From NCBI GenBank assembly GCA_002349055.1, contig DECD01000034.1:2260-22047 (forward strand): DNA of 19,788 nucleotides. The letters are read 5' to 3'. Shown here piece after piece: positions 13,518-19,788 of this stretch. The stretch is from Bacteroidales bacterium UBA2939 (GTDB taxonomy: Bacteria; Bacteroidota; Bacteroidia; Bacteroidales; P3). The position numbers and the translations under genes are program-made. Position 1 is the stretch's first letter. Every line of letters starts with the position of its first letter. The notes below the pieces were generated by a model. The model worked only from the letters and a program-made list of their open reading frames with translations. It made no database searches and was not told the DNA's origin.

Positions 13518-15641
13518 CACCACTAGTTTTTCTGTACGGCTGCCCACACGGAGGATGTACACGCCGCGGGGCCAGCTGCCGACATTGAGGGTGGTCTCCT
13601 GCTCCACGGGGGTCTGCATCACCATGCGGCCGTCGATGGAATAGACCTTGAGCATCTGGCGCTCGCCGCAGTAGGTGAGCACGCGGACCGACTGGGTGGC
13701 GGGGTTGGGGAAGACCTTGAGGGGTGTGCGGAGCTCTTCCACCTGGTTGATGCTGACGAGGCTGAGGGCCTTGTTGACGGCACGGCGGGCGTCAATCTTG
13801 CCCCATCCCCAGCGGGTGTCCATGCTGTCGCGCGCCACCAGCGGGCCGGTGAGGCTGTCGTTGCGGGCGGTGGAGAAGATGCTGTAGCGTACCTGGTCGA
13901 CGCTGAGGCGGGGATTGGCTTGGAGCAGCAGGGCCACGATGCCTGTGGTGGCGGGACACGACATCGAGGTGCCGCTCATCTCGGCCCAGGTGTAGCGCTG
14001 TCCCATCACCGTGGTGCTGAACAAGGCGGGATAGCTGCCGCCTACCTGCCAGGCGCTGATGGAAGAGATTACGTCGACACCGGGAGCCGAAATCTCGGGC
14101 TTCATCTCGCCGTTGATAAGGGGACCTATGCTGCTGAAGGCAGCCAAGTTGCCGGGACGATAGGTGCTGTCGGCTCTCAGTCGGTCGGCGTTGTGTGCTG
14201 CCACGCTGATACATTTGGCAGCGCATGCGGGCTCGCCGACACCGTACTGGTTGTCGCCTGCCGTGAAGCCGGTGTGGTTGCTTTTGCTGAAGGTGCAGCC
14301 CTCGTTGCCGGCGTGGTTCTCCTTGTCGGCTACGTTCCAAGCGTGCACGGTGCCGCTGGCGGCGGTGATGAAGAGCTGTGTCTCCATGTTGATTTTAGAC
14401 ACGTTGAGTTGGATGTGCGGACGCTGGTCGAAGGGGTTGCTGTGTTCTATCATGATGCTGTAGCCCACCTTCTTGTCGCCACAGACGACGGTGTCGTAGA
14501 TGACTGTGTCGCCGTCGGCGGTGCTGTAGAAGGGGCTGTCCCACGAGGTGCTGCTGTTCTTCCAGATGCGGAATCCGGCGCTGAAGTCGTGACCTTCCTC
14601 GCCCCACATAATCAGCACCTGGCCTTTCTCGCTGATGGAGTAGATGCTGCTGGCGCGGACGGCCACGGTGCGGAGGGTGTCGACGCTGTCGGTTGTGAAA
14701 GTGCGGCTGATGTGGAAGGGTATCGACGAGCGACCGTTGTTGCCGCCGCTGGTGCAGAACACCGTGCCCTCGTCCGACCAGCGGTTGATGGCCTGGCTCA
14801 GGAGCGAGGTGCCGTCGAGGGTGCTGAAGGAGTACATGCCCCAGCTGCTGTTGATGACGAGGCGGCGCGAGCTGTCGGCAGCCACGCGGCGCATCCATTC
14901 CACGGCCTCCATCCACTCCGCCTCGCCGAGGCCGAAGGAGCAGAAGAGCAGTTTGGCGTAGGGTGCCTGGCCGGTGTAGTTGCCGTCCACGCCGCGTCCG
15001 GCGCAGATGCCGGCCACATGGGTGCCGTGGGTGCCGTAGCCATAGAGGTTCGACGTGTCGCCCTTGGCGGCCAGCAGGTCATGGCGTCCGCTGATGAGGG
15101 TGCCGTAGTCGAAGCCCTCGGGAGCGGGACCCGCGTTGCGGAAATGGTCCCAAGCCATGTCCAGACGGAAGTTGGTCTTCTTCACATGATTGTAGTTGGG
15201 GTGCGTGTAGTCGAAACCCCAGTCGGTGATGCCGATATAGACGCCCTCACCGGTATAGGCGGTGTCGAGGTCGAGACCCAATCCCGCCTGCACGCTGTCG
15301 GTACGGGTGTCGAAGCGGTTGTTGTTGCAGTCGGGAGCGGCGATGCGGTGCGAGATGCTGTATTGCAGCACCTCTTTGTTGCTCTCGAGCAGCGGCAACG
15401 CCTCGACGGGCACGCGCAGGGTGATGATTTCCCCTGCCTGGGCACCGATGACCATGCCTGCTTTTTCCAGCACGGCGCGGTCGAAGTTGGGTGTCATCTT
15501 CACTATCATCTTCACGCTCGAGGCACCGGCGGCTATCTCCTCGGCCACCAAAGCCTTGGTGTCGATAGCGCATTTTTTATTCTGTGCCGAAGCACCCATT
15601 AAGATGCTCATTGCTAAGAGAGTAAATATTATCTTCTTCAT
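13512..15641 (-). CDS. S8 family (subtilisin-like) secreted peptidase with T9SS sorting domain
   Basis: A 709-aa protein with the signal peptide MKKIIFTLLAMSILMGASAQ. The N-terminal propeptide-like region runs to about 125. The catalytic triad is complete: Asp140 in GITDWGFDYTHPNY, His205 in GYGTHGTHVAG, and Ser559 in MSGTSMSCPATTG. An insert between His and Ser (about 300-450) is beta-rich, as in Bacteroidota subtilases. The last 65 residues, FPNPATQSVRVLTYCGERQM onward to RGVYILRVGSRTEKLVVK, form a type A T9SS C-terminal sorting domain, so the protein is expected to cross the outer membrane by the type IX system and be cleaved or anchored at the surface. It heads a seven-gene unit, directly behind a strong promoter-like sequence. 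The enzyme probably degrades extracellular protein; the substrate is unknown. Confidence 0.93.
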   Translation of the reverse strand: MKKIIFTLLAMSILMGASAQNKKCAIDTKALVAEEIAAGASSVKMIVKMTPNFDRAVLEKAGMVIGAQAGEIITLRVPVEALPLLESNKEVLQYSISHRIAAPDCNNNRFDTRTDSVQAGLGLDLDTAYTGEGVYIGITDWGFDYTHPNYNHVKKTNFRLDMAWDHFRNAGPAPEGFDYGTLISGRHDLLAAKGDTSNLYGYGTHGTHVAGICAGRGVDGNYTGQAPYAKLLFCSFGLGEAEWMEAVEWMRRVAADSSRRLVINSSWGMYSFSTLDGTSLLSQAINRWSDEGTVFCTSGGNNGRSSIPFHISRTFTTDSVDTLRTVAVRASSIYSISEKGQVLIMWGEEGHDFSAGFRIWKNSSTSWDSPFYSTADGDTVIYDTVVCGDKKVGYSIMIEHSNPFDQRPHIQLNVSKINMETQLFITAASGTVHAWNVADKENHAGNEGCTFSKSNHTGFTAGDNQYGVGEPACAAKCISVAAHNADRLRADSTYRPGNLAAFSSIGPLINGEMKPEISAPGVDVISSISAWQVGGSYPALFSTTVMGQRYTWAEMSGTSMSCPATTGIVALLLQANPRLSVDQVRYSIFSTARNDSLTGPLVARDSMDTRWGWGKIDARRAVNKALSLVSINQVEELRTPLKVFPNPATQSVRVLTYCGERQMLKVYSIDGRMVMQTPVEQETTLNVGSWPRGVYILRVGSRTEKLVVK

Positions 15642-15665
15642 GGGTCGTTATATATATATTAAATG

Positions 15666-15696
15666 CAAAATTACAAAAAATATTTCATACGGCAAA
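15666..15696 (-). promoter_or_regulatory. Bacteroides-type promoter for the S8 peptidase unit
   Basis: On the minus strand TTTG (15696-15693) is followed by a 19-nt spacer and TAATTTTG (15673-15666), an exact TTTG-N19-TAnnTTTG match. The peptidase ATG is 24 bp further on. The -33 box lies in the T-rich tail of the upstream korB terminator. Confidence 0.75.
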
Positions 15697-15733
15697 AGAA
15701 AAAATGCAAGAGGCCACCTTTCGGCAGCCTCTT
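15694..15733 (-). terminator. Probable Rho-independent terminator after korB
   Basis: A 7-bp stem AAGAGGC (15708-15714)/GCCTCTT (15727-15733) with a 12-nt loop is followed on the minus strand by T-rich GCATTTTTTCTTTT. It lies 37 bp past korB and shares bases with the promoter of the next gene. Confidence 0.7.
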
Positions 15734-15767
15734 AACTATTATCTGTTAACTATTAACTGTTAACTGA
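15734..15767. repeat. TTAACTATTAACTG spacer repeat
   Basis: Tandem TTAACTATTA/TCTGTTAACTA units (AACTATTATCTG, TTAACTATTAACTG, TTAACTG) fill the short gap between the terminator hairpin and the korB stop codon. Confidence 0.75.
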
Positions 15768-15770
15768 ACT

Positions 15771-16805
15771 TCACACCTCCCAGGTGTCGCCGCTGTTGAG
15801 CAGGTCGTCCATGCATTTGTATTTGCCGACGTTCATCTGCTCTTCCATCTGCTCTTCGTAGAGCTGGGTGTAGCTGACTTTCTTCACGTTGCGGATGACG
15901 CCGAGGGCCACGGGAAGTCCCGCTGCGGGGCTCATGTGGGCAAGCATCATGTGGATGCCGGTATCCTCGGTGGTCTCGTCGTGCACCATGATGTCGTCGA
16001 TGGTGATGCCGTTCTCGCCGAGGGTGACAACCTCCAGCTGGCGGCCGTTGAAGCGCAGACCTTTCTCTTTGTTCTTGCCGAAGAGCATGGGCTTGCCGTG
16101 CTCGAGCACGATGGTGCGGTCGTCGCGGACGGCGCGGTCGGTGATGGCGGCGTGCGTCTTGTCGTTGAAGATGACGCAGTTCTGCAACACCTCGGTGACC
16201 GAGCAGCCGTCATGCTTGGCGGCGCGGGTCATGCAGTCGGTCGAGAGCTGCGGCACGCAGTCGAGGGTGCGGGCGAAGAAGGTGCCCTGGGCGCCCATCA
16301 CGAGCTCGCCGGGGTTGAAGGGATAGTCGATGGTGCCGTAGGGCGAGGTCTTGGTCACCTGGCCGAACTTGGTGGTGGGGCTGTACTGGCCCTTGGTCAA
16401 GCCGTAAATCTCGTTGTTGAAGATGGTGATGTTCAGGTCCTGGTTGCGGCGCACGGCGTGGATGAGGTGGTTGCCGCCGATGGCCATCGAGTCACCGTCG
16501 CCCATGTTCACCCACACGCTGAGGGCGGGGTTGGCAAGTTTCACACCCGTGGCAATGGCGCAGGCGCGGCCGTGGATGCTGTGGAAACCATAGGTGTCGA
16601 CATAGTAGGGGATACGGCTCGAGCAGCCGATACCGGAGACCATGCACACGTTCTCTTTCTTGTAACCCGTCTTGGGGAAGGTGGCCAGCAGGGCGGCGAG
16701 GATGGCGTGGTCGCCACAACCGGGGCACCACTTCACCATCTGGTCGCTCTGGAAATCAGCCTTGGTGTATTCTTTATCCGCTTTGGGAACAAAATGCTTT
16801 TCCAT
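15771..16805 (-). CDS. korB: 2-oxoglutarate/2-oxoacid:ferredoxin oxidoreductase subunit beta
   Basis: A 344-aa thiamine-diphosphate subunit. With the alpha subunit it oxidatively decarboxylates a 2-oxoacid, most likely 2-oxoglutarate, to the acyl-CoA and passes electrons to ferredoxin. Motifs: WCPGCGDHAIL (26-36), VSGIGCSSR, HGRACAIATG, the thiamine-diphosphate motif GDGDSMAIGGNH (102-113), and FNNEIYGLTKGQYSPT (129-144). The length is normal for the family. It lies 55 bp after korA, in the usual order. Substrate assignment rests on family resemblance; a 2-oxoisovalerate or other 2-oxoacid cannot be excluded. Electrons via ferredoxin suit anaerobic metabolism. Confidence 0.92.
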   Translation of the reverse strand: MEKHFVPKADKEYTKADFQSDQMVKWCPGCGDHAILAALLATFPKTGYKKENVCMVSGIGCSSRIPYYVDTYGFHSIHGRACAIATGVKLANPALSVWVNMGDGDSMAIGGNHLIHAVRRNQDLNITIFNNEIYGLTKGQYSPTTKFGQVTKTSPYGTIDYPFNPGELVMGAQGTFFARTLDCVPQLSTDCMTRAAKHDGCSVTEVLQNCVIFNDKTHAAITDRAVRDDRTIVLEHGKPMLFGKNKEKGLRFNGRQLEVVTLGENGITIDDIMVHDETTEDTGIHMMLAHMSPAAGLPVALGVIRNVKKVSYTQLYEEQMEEQMNVGKYKCMDDLLNSGDTWEV

Positions 16806-16824
16806 TTGTTTTTTAATTATTTAT

Positions 16825-16858
16825 GTCCGACTAGTCTGACTAGTCTGACCAGTCCGAC
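16825..16858. repeat. 9-nt GACTAGTCT tandem repeat between korA and korB
   Basis: Units GACTAGTCT, GACTAGTCT and GACCAGTCC in tandem, bounded by GTCC and GAC, occupy most of the 55-bp korA-korB spacer. Each unit contains or resembles the palindrome ACTAGT, so the transcript can fold several ways. Confidence 0.85.
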
Positions 16859-16860
16859 AA

Positions 16861-18705
16861 TTATTTGTTTTCAAGGAGTCTGTTAAACTCAGCTTTCAGC
16901 TCGCCAACCTCGAAGGGCAGGCCCATCACCTTGTTGTACTGGGTCATGGGGCACTCCGGGAACTGGGTGCGCAGGTAGCCGGCGAACTGGCCGTTGTTCA
17001 GCTCGCAGACAACAATCTTCTTGTACTTGCGCAGGATGTCGCCGGTGTTCTTCGGCAGCGGGCAGATGTAGTTGAAGTGGGTGTAGGCCACTTTCTTGCC
17101 TTCGTTGTTCATCTCCTCGACGGCGAGGGTCAAGGCACCGCTCGTGCCGCCCCAACCCACCACGAGCAGGTCGGCGTCTTTGGCGCCGGTCACCTCCTGG
17201 TCGGGGATGTAGTTGGCCACGCGGTTCACCTTCTCCTGGCGGTTCTTGGTCATCAGGGCGTGGTTTTCGGGGTCGGTGCTCAGAGGACCGTCGGGGCATT
17301 TCTCCAATCCGCCCACGCGGTGGCTCAAGCCTTCCATGCCGGGCAGGGCCCACTCACGGGCGAACTTCTCCTCGTCGCGGCGGAACGGACGGTAGTTCGG
17401 GTCGTTCTCCTTGGCCAGACGCGGCTTGATTTCGGGCATGTCCTTCATAGAGGGAATCTTGAACAGCTGCGAGCCGTTGCCCAGATAGCCGTCGGTGAGC
17501 AGGATGACGGGGGTCATGTGCTCGAGGGCAATCTTGGCGGCGTTGAAGGCCCAGTAGAAGCAGTTGGCCGAGCTCGAGGCGGCGACAACCACCAGGGGAG
17601 CCTCGCCGTTGCGGCCGTAGAGGGCCTGGTTGAGGTCGCTCTGCTCGGTCTTGGTGGGCAGACCCGTCGAGGGACCGCCGCGCTGCACGTCGACAACCAC
17701 CAAGGGCAGCTCGGTCATCACGGCCAATCCCAGGGCCTCGCTCTTCAGCGACAGGCCGGGGCCGGAGGTACTGGTGCAAGCCAAAGCACCGGCATAGCTG
17801 GCACCGATGGCGGAGCAGATACCGGCAATCTCGTCTTCGGCCTGGAACACACGGGCACCGAGGCTTTTGTGCTTGGCCAGCTCGACCATGACGTCGGTGG
17901 CGGGGGTGATGGGGTAGGAGCCCAGGAAGAGGCGGCGGCCGCTCTTCTCCGAGGCGGCGAGCAGACCCCAGGCGGTGGCCACGTTACCGGTGATGTTGCG
18001 GTAGCGGCCCTTCTCCATCTTGTCGGCATGGGCAACCTCGAAGATGTGCGAGTGCATCACCTCCAGCTTGTCGGCATATTCGTAACCCTCGGTCAGCACG
18101 GCCTTGTTCAGGGCAATGACGGCGGGTTTCTTGGCAAACTTGCGCTCCAGATAGGCAAAGGTATGGTCGAGGGTCTTGTGGGTCGAGTAGAAGATGATGC
18201 CGAGGGCAAACATGTTGCGGCTCTTGTCGGCGGTCTTTTTGTCAACACCCTGGGCGTCGCCAATCTTCTCGGTGAACGAGGTGATGGGGGCCTTGATGAT
18301 GGTGTAGGCGCGCTCCAGCTCGTCGGTGAAGGGATTGCTGGTATAGCCGGCCTTCTCCATGGCCTCGTCGGTGAAGGTGTCGATGTCGACGATGACGGTG
18401 GCACCCTTCTTGGCCCACTTCAGCTGCGACTTGAAGGCGGCGGGGTTCATGGCCACCAGGATGTCGCACTTGTCGCCGCTCGAGTAGATGTGGTTACCCA
18501 CATGCACCTGATAGCCGCTAACACCGGCAATGGTGTTGTGCGGGGCACGGATTTCGGCGGGATAATCGGGGAACGTGGCAATGTCGTTTCCGGTCAGTGC
18601 AGAGGCGTCGCTGAACAGCGTGCCGCTCAACTGCATTCCGTCACCCGAGTCGCCAGCAAATCGGACCACCAGGTCCTCTCTATTAACTATCTGATTTTCT
18701 GACAT
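16861..18705 (-). CDS. korA: 2-oxoglutarate/2-oxoacid:ferredoxin oxidoreductase subunit alpha (gamma-alpha fusion)
   Basis: A 614-aa fusion. The N-terminal gamma domain (about 10-200) has RFAGDSGDGMQLSGTLFSDA and FPDYPAEIRAPHNTIAGVSG. The alpha domain (about 235 onward) has TGNVATAWGLLAA, LGSYPITPATDVMVELAKH, FQAEDEIAGICSAIGASYAG, TSGPGLSLKSEALGLAV and DVQRGGPSTGLPTKTEQSDL, all standard for the pyrimidine-binding domain of this enzyme family. The C-terminal part carries the CoA-binding-like domain (LLVVGWGGTSGALTLAVEEM). It acts with KorB in the cytoplasm. The length of about 610 matches Bacteroidota KorA. A strong promoter precedes it (18750-18780), giving a leader of about 40 nt. Confidence 0.93.
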   Translation of the reverse strand: MSENQIVNREDLVVRFAGDSGDGMQLSGTLFSDASALTGNDIATFPDYPAEIRAPHNTIAGVSGYQVHVGNHIYSSGDKCDILVAMNPAAFKSQLKWAKKGATVIVDIDTFTDEAMEKAGYTSNPFTDELERAYTIIKAPITSFTEKIGDAQGVDKKTADKSRNMFALGIIFYSTHKTLDHTFAYLERKFAKKPAVIALNKAVLTEGYEYADKLEVMHSHIFEVAHADKMEKGRYRNITGNVATAWGLLAASEKSGRRLFLGSYPITPATDVMVELAKHKSLGARVFQAEDEIAGICSAIGASYAGALACTSTSGPGLSLKSEALGLAVMTELPLVVVDVQRGGPSTGLPTKTEQSDLNQALYGRNGEAPLVVVAASSSANCFYWAFNAAKIALEHMTPVILLTDGYLGNGSQLFKIPSMKDMPEIKPRLAKENDPNYRPFRRDEEKFAREWALPGMEGLSHRVGGLEKCPDGPLSTDPENHALMTKNRQEKVNRVANYIPDQEVTGAKDADLLVVGWGGTSGALTLAVEEMNNEGKKVAYTHFNYICPLPKNTGDILRKYKKIVVCELNNGQFAGYLRTQFPECPMTQYNKVMGLPFEVGELKAEFNRLLENK

Positions 18706-18749
18706 ATTATTTATAGGTTTATATTATATTTAACTGATGTTTGAAAGTG

Positions 18750-18780
18750 CAAATATACAAAATAAAAATTACCCCGCAAA
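18750..18780 (-). promoter_or_regulatory. Bacteroides-type promoter for korAB
   Basis: On the minus strand TTTG (18780-18777), a 19-nt spacer and TATATTTG (18757-18750) match the TTTG-N19-TAnnTTTG consensus exactly. The korA ATG is 45 bp past the -7 box. The -33 box overlaps the last codons of the DUF6266-type reading frame. Confidence 0.78.
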
Positions 18781-18973
18781 AAATTTTTTATCCACCCGCA
18801 GTGGTTGATAAAATGGATTCTGCGTAGAGGCCGATGACTCCTTCGGTGGCGCAAATCCCGATGCTGCATCCACATATTTATAATATATGAATCTTTTTTT
18901 ATTGAATGGCGTGGAAGAGAAATTTTTAGTATACTCCCGCATGGAAAAATCTGTTTCTACACTCATTTCCCCC

Positions 18974-19005
18974 TGTAGAGACGCGGCCTGCCGCGTCTCC
19001 ATGGG
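18974..19005. repeat. GACGCGGC palindromic repeat, single copy
   Basis: TGTAG then AGACGCGG-CCTG-CCGCGTCT and CATGGG. It is nearly identical to the first copy at 10235-10265 and lies in the extended C-terminal tail of the DUF6266-type frame, read as PMETRQAASLQG. Confidence 0.85.
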
Positions 19006-19241
19006 TGACAACGCGCCAATGTACACCGTTGCGCTCGCCGCGCCCTTCTCATCCACCGCAAATCCGTAGAAATGAATCTCTTTCCCCTGCCACCTTTCGG
19101 GCAGTGTCAGCTGCACGCGCCCCGACCGCCGCCACGCCGACGCACTCAGCACACCCTCCTCCATCTCAGGACAGTAGGCATACACATACACCTCGTCGTC
19201 ACCGCTACCACCGTCCCACTCAAACGGGATTTCCACACACC

Positions 19242-19290
19242 CTTCCACCACCGCTCCGCGGCGGTCCCCCTACCCTAATAGGGGAGGAGC
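19242..19290. repeat. Degenerate double-hairpin element at the frame break
   Basis: The layout is that of 1538-1592: an ACCACCGC/GCGGCGGT hairpin (one mismatch) followed by CCTACCCT/AGGGGAGG (one mismatch). It contains the in-frame stop (19270-19272) that separates the two halves of the DUF6266-type gene. Confidence 0.75.
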
Positions 19291-19328
19291 CGAGATACCT
19301 TCTGCCACGCCCGGCACTATCTAGTCTA

Positions 19329-19418
19329 GACTGCTCACCACGCCCCTTACCATTCAGCTGCTCCCCTAATATAGACTGCTTGCCGCGACCCTTACCATTC
19401 AGCTGCTCCCCTAAGTTA
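19329..19418. repeat. 45-nt tandem repeat, two units, coding
   Basis: Units at 19329-19373 and 19374-19418, 45 bp each, differ at a few positions. On the minus strand they encode LGEQLNGKGRG followed by KQSI or EQSR. The 45-bp period keeps the frame. Confidence 0.85.
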
Positions 19419-19615
19419 GGGAAGCTGGCAGCCGCTTGCGGCTGACTGAGGGGTGTGTCCATGAGGGGTGTGTCCATGAACAGCTCCCCAGATATAGGCT
19501 GTTTACCATTCAGCTGCTCCCCTAAGTTAGGGGAGCTGGCAGCCGCTTGCGGCTGACTGAGGGGTGTGTCCATGTGTGGTGTGTCCATAAGCGCTGTGTC
19601 CATGAGCGCTGTGCC
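19394..19615. repeat. 111-nt repeat and 15-nt MDTxx units, coding
   Basis: Two near-identical blocks begin at 19394 and 19505, 111 bp apart (37 codons). Each holds ACCATTCAGCTGCTCCCCTA, a CTGGCAGCCGCTTGCGGCTGAC region with an internal GCCGCTTGCGGC palindrome, and GAGGGGTGTGTCCAT. GTGTCCAT units of 15 bp follow at about 19450-19480 and 19564-19610 and encode MDTPL/MDTAL/MDTPH. All periods are multiples of three, as in a phase-preserving minisatellite. Confidence 0.85.
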
Positions 19616-19788
19616 AGTAACCCCCGGCGCCGCCACCTCTCCCTCGCTGACAATCAGACTCTCCCAGTCCACCACCATCCGTCCCTCCGCGTCCAGCGAG
19701 AAGCATTCCTTGTTCCTCTTCACGAACAGGTTGCACTCCGTGACGTGCATCCCCAGCGACACGCCCCGCAGCCCCTTGCGCAGGGCGA

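Larger units (their letters stand above)
18769..19788 (-). pseudogene. DUF6266-type gene, frame split by repeats, 5' end beyond the window
   Basis: Two minus-strand frames look like the two halves of one DUF6266 protein. The upstream frame (19220 to the window edge) carries GMHVTECNLFVKRNKECFSL and MVVDWESLIVSEGEVA. The downstream frame (18769-19251, plus phase) carries VEIPFEWDGGSGDDEVYVYA, then LTLPERWQGKEIHFYGFAVD and EKGAASATVYIGAL. Between them is about 370 bp of repeat DNA: MDTxx units, 37-residue and 15-residue blocks, and a degenerate double-hairpin element. The upstream frame runs on to its stop at 19220; the downstream frame has an in-frame TAG at 19272-19270, inside that hairpin copy, so the two halves are out of phase. 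Beyond the family domain the C-terminus carries another palindrome (METRQAASLQGE) and an unrecognised tail. Alternatives are two separately translated pieces (GTG at 19251), a ribosomal slip, or a base error. DUF6266 function is unknown. Confidence 0.6.

Noticed and set aside
13920..15602. 560-aa plus-strand open frame opposite the S8 peptidase
   Set aside because: Antisense shadow; the minus strand carries the full Asp-His-Ser triad and sorting domain.
17077..18702. 541-aa plus-strand open frame opposite korA
   Set aside because: Antisense shadow rich in Gly, Val and His with no recognisable domain.
19221..19272. Programmed frameshift in the DUF6266-type gene
   Set aside because: No slippery heptamer and stimulator is apparent; a repeat-driven frame break or base error explains it more simply.
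19329..19615. Possible CRISPR array
   Set aside because: Units are 15, 45 and 111 bp, directly adjacent with no unique spacers, and they are part of an open reading frame; no cas gene is near.

Overview
The window is a dense, almost single-strand stretch of chromosome from a Bacteroidota member, most likely of the order Bacteroidales. The evidence is the set of families that occur mainly in this phylum (DUF4105, DUF4254, DUF6029, DUF6266, DUF6427, DUF6913, Omp28-like), a subtilase with a type IX secretion (T9SS) C-terminal sorting domain, and three promoters of the Bacteroides type (TTTG, 19-nt spacer, TAnnTTTG). A fused 2-oxoacid:ferredoxin oxidoreductase fits an anaerobe. I cannot name the genus.

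Layout, left to right: one plus-strand gene (DUF4105 membrane protein, 44-1183) converges on three minus-strand transcription units. Unit A (promoter about 8938-8968, reading leftward) carries DUF6029 outer-membrane protein, an Omp28-like lipoprotein with CxxC, a MATE transporter, a patatin-like phospholipase with a beta-barrel-type C-terminus, DUF4254 and a GT9 glycosyltransferase. Unit B (promoter 15666-15696, terminator 9127-9167) carries an S8 peptidase with a T9SS tail, DUF6427, rnhB, DUF6913, dapA, a short polyprenyl synthetase and a TlpA-type thioredoxin. Unit C (promoter 18750-18780, terminator 15694-15733) is korA-korB. The right edge holds a DUF6266-type gene, cut by the window and broken in frame.

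Functionally, A is mostly envelope (outer membrane, lipid or saccharide, efflux), B mixes housekeeping (lysine/peptidoglycan precursor, isoprenoid, RNase HII) with secretion and thiol redox, and C links 2-oxoacid oxidation to ferredoxin reduction.

The most unusual content is not a gene. Many spacers, and several coding regions, hold short tandem or palindromic repeats from about ten different families. Some lie in frame inside genes: two palindromic elements in GT9, a palindrome dimer in the polyprenyl synthetase, a heptanucleotide-type repeat in a MATE loop. In three unrelated exported proteins a repeat builds the hydrophobic core of the signal peptide. In the DUF6266 gene an expanded repeat tract has split the reading frame. 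This repeat load is the main candidate for an undescribed system. No CRISPR array, tRNA, rRNA, integrase or transposase gene was seen.
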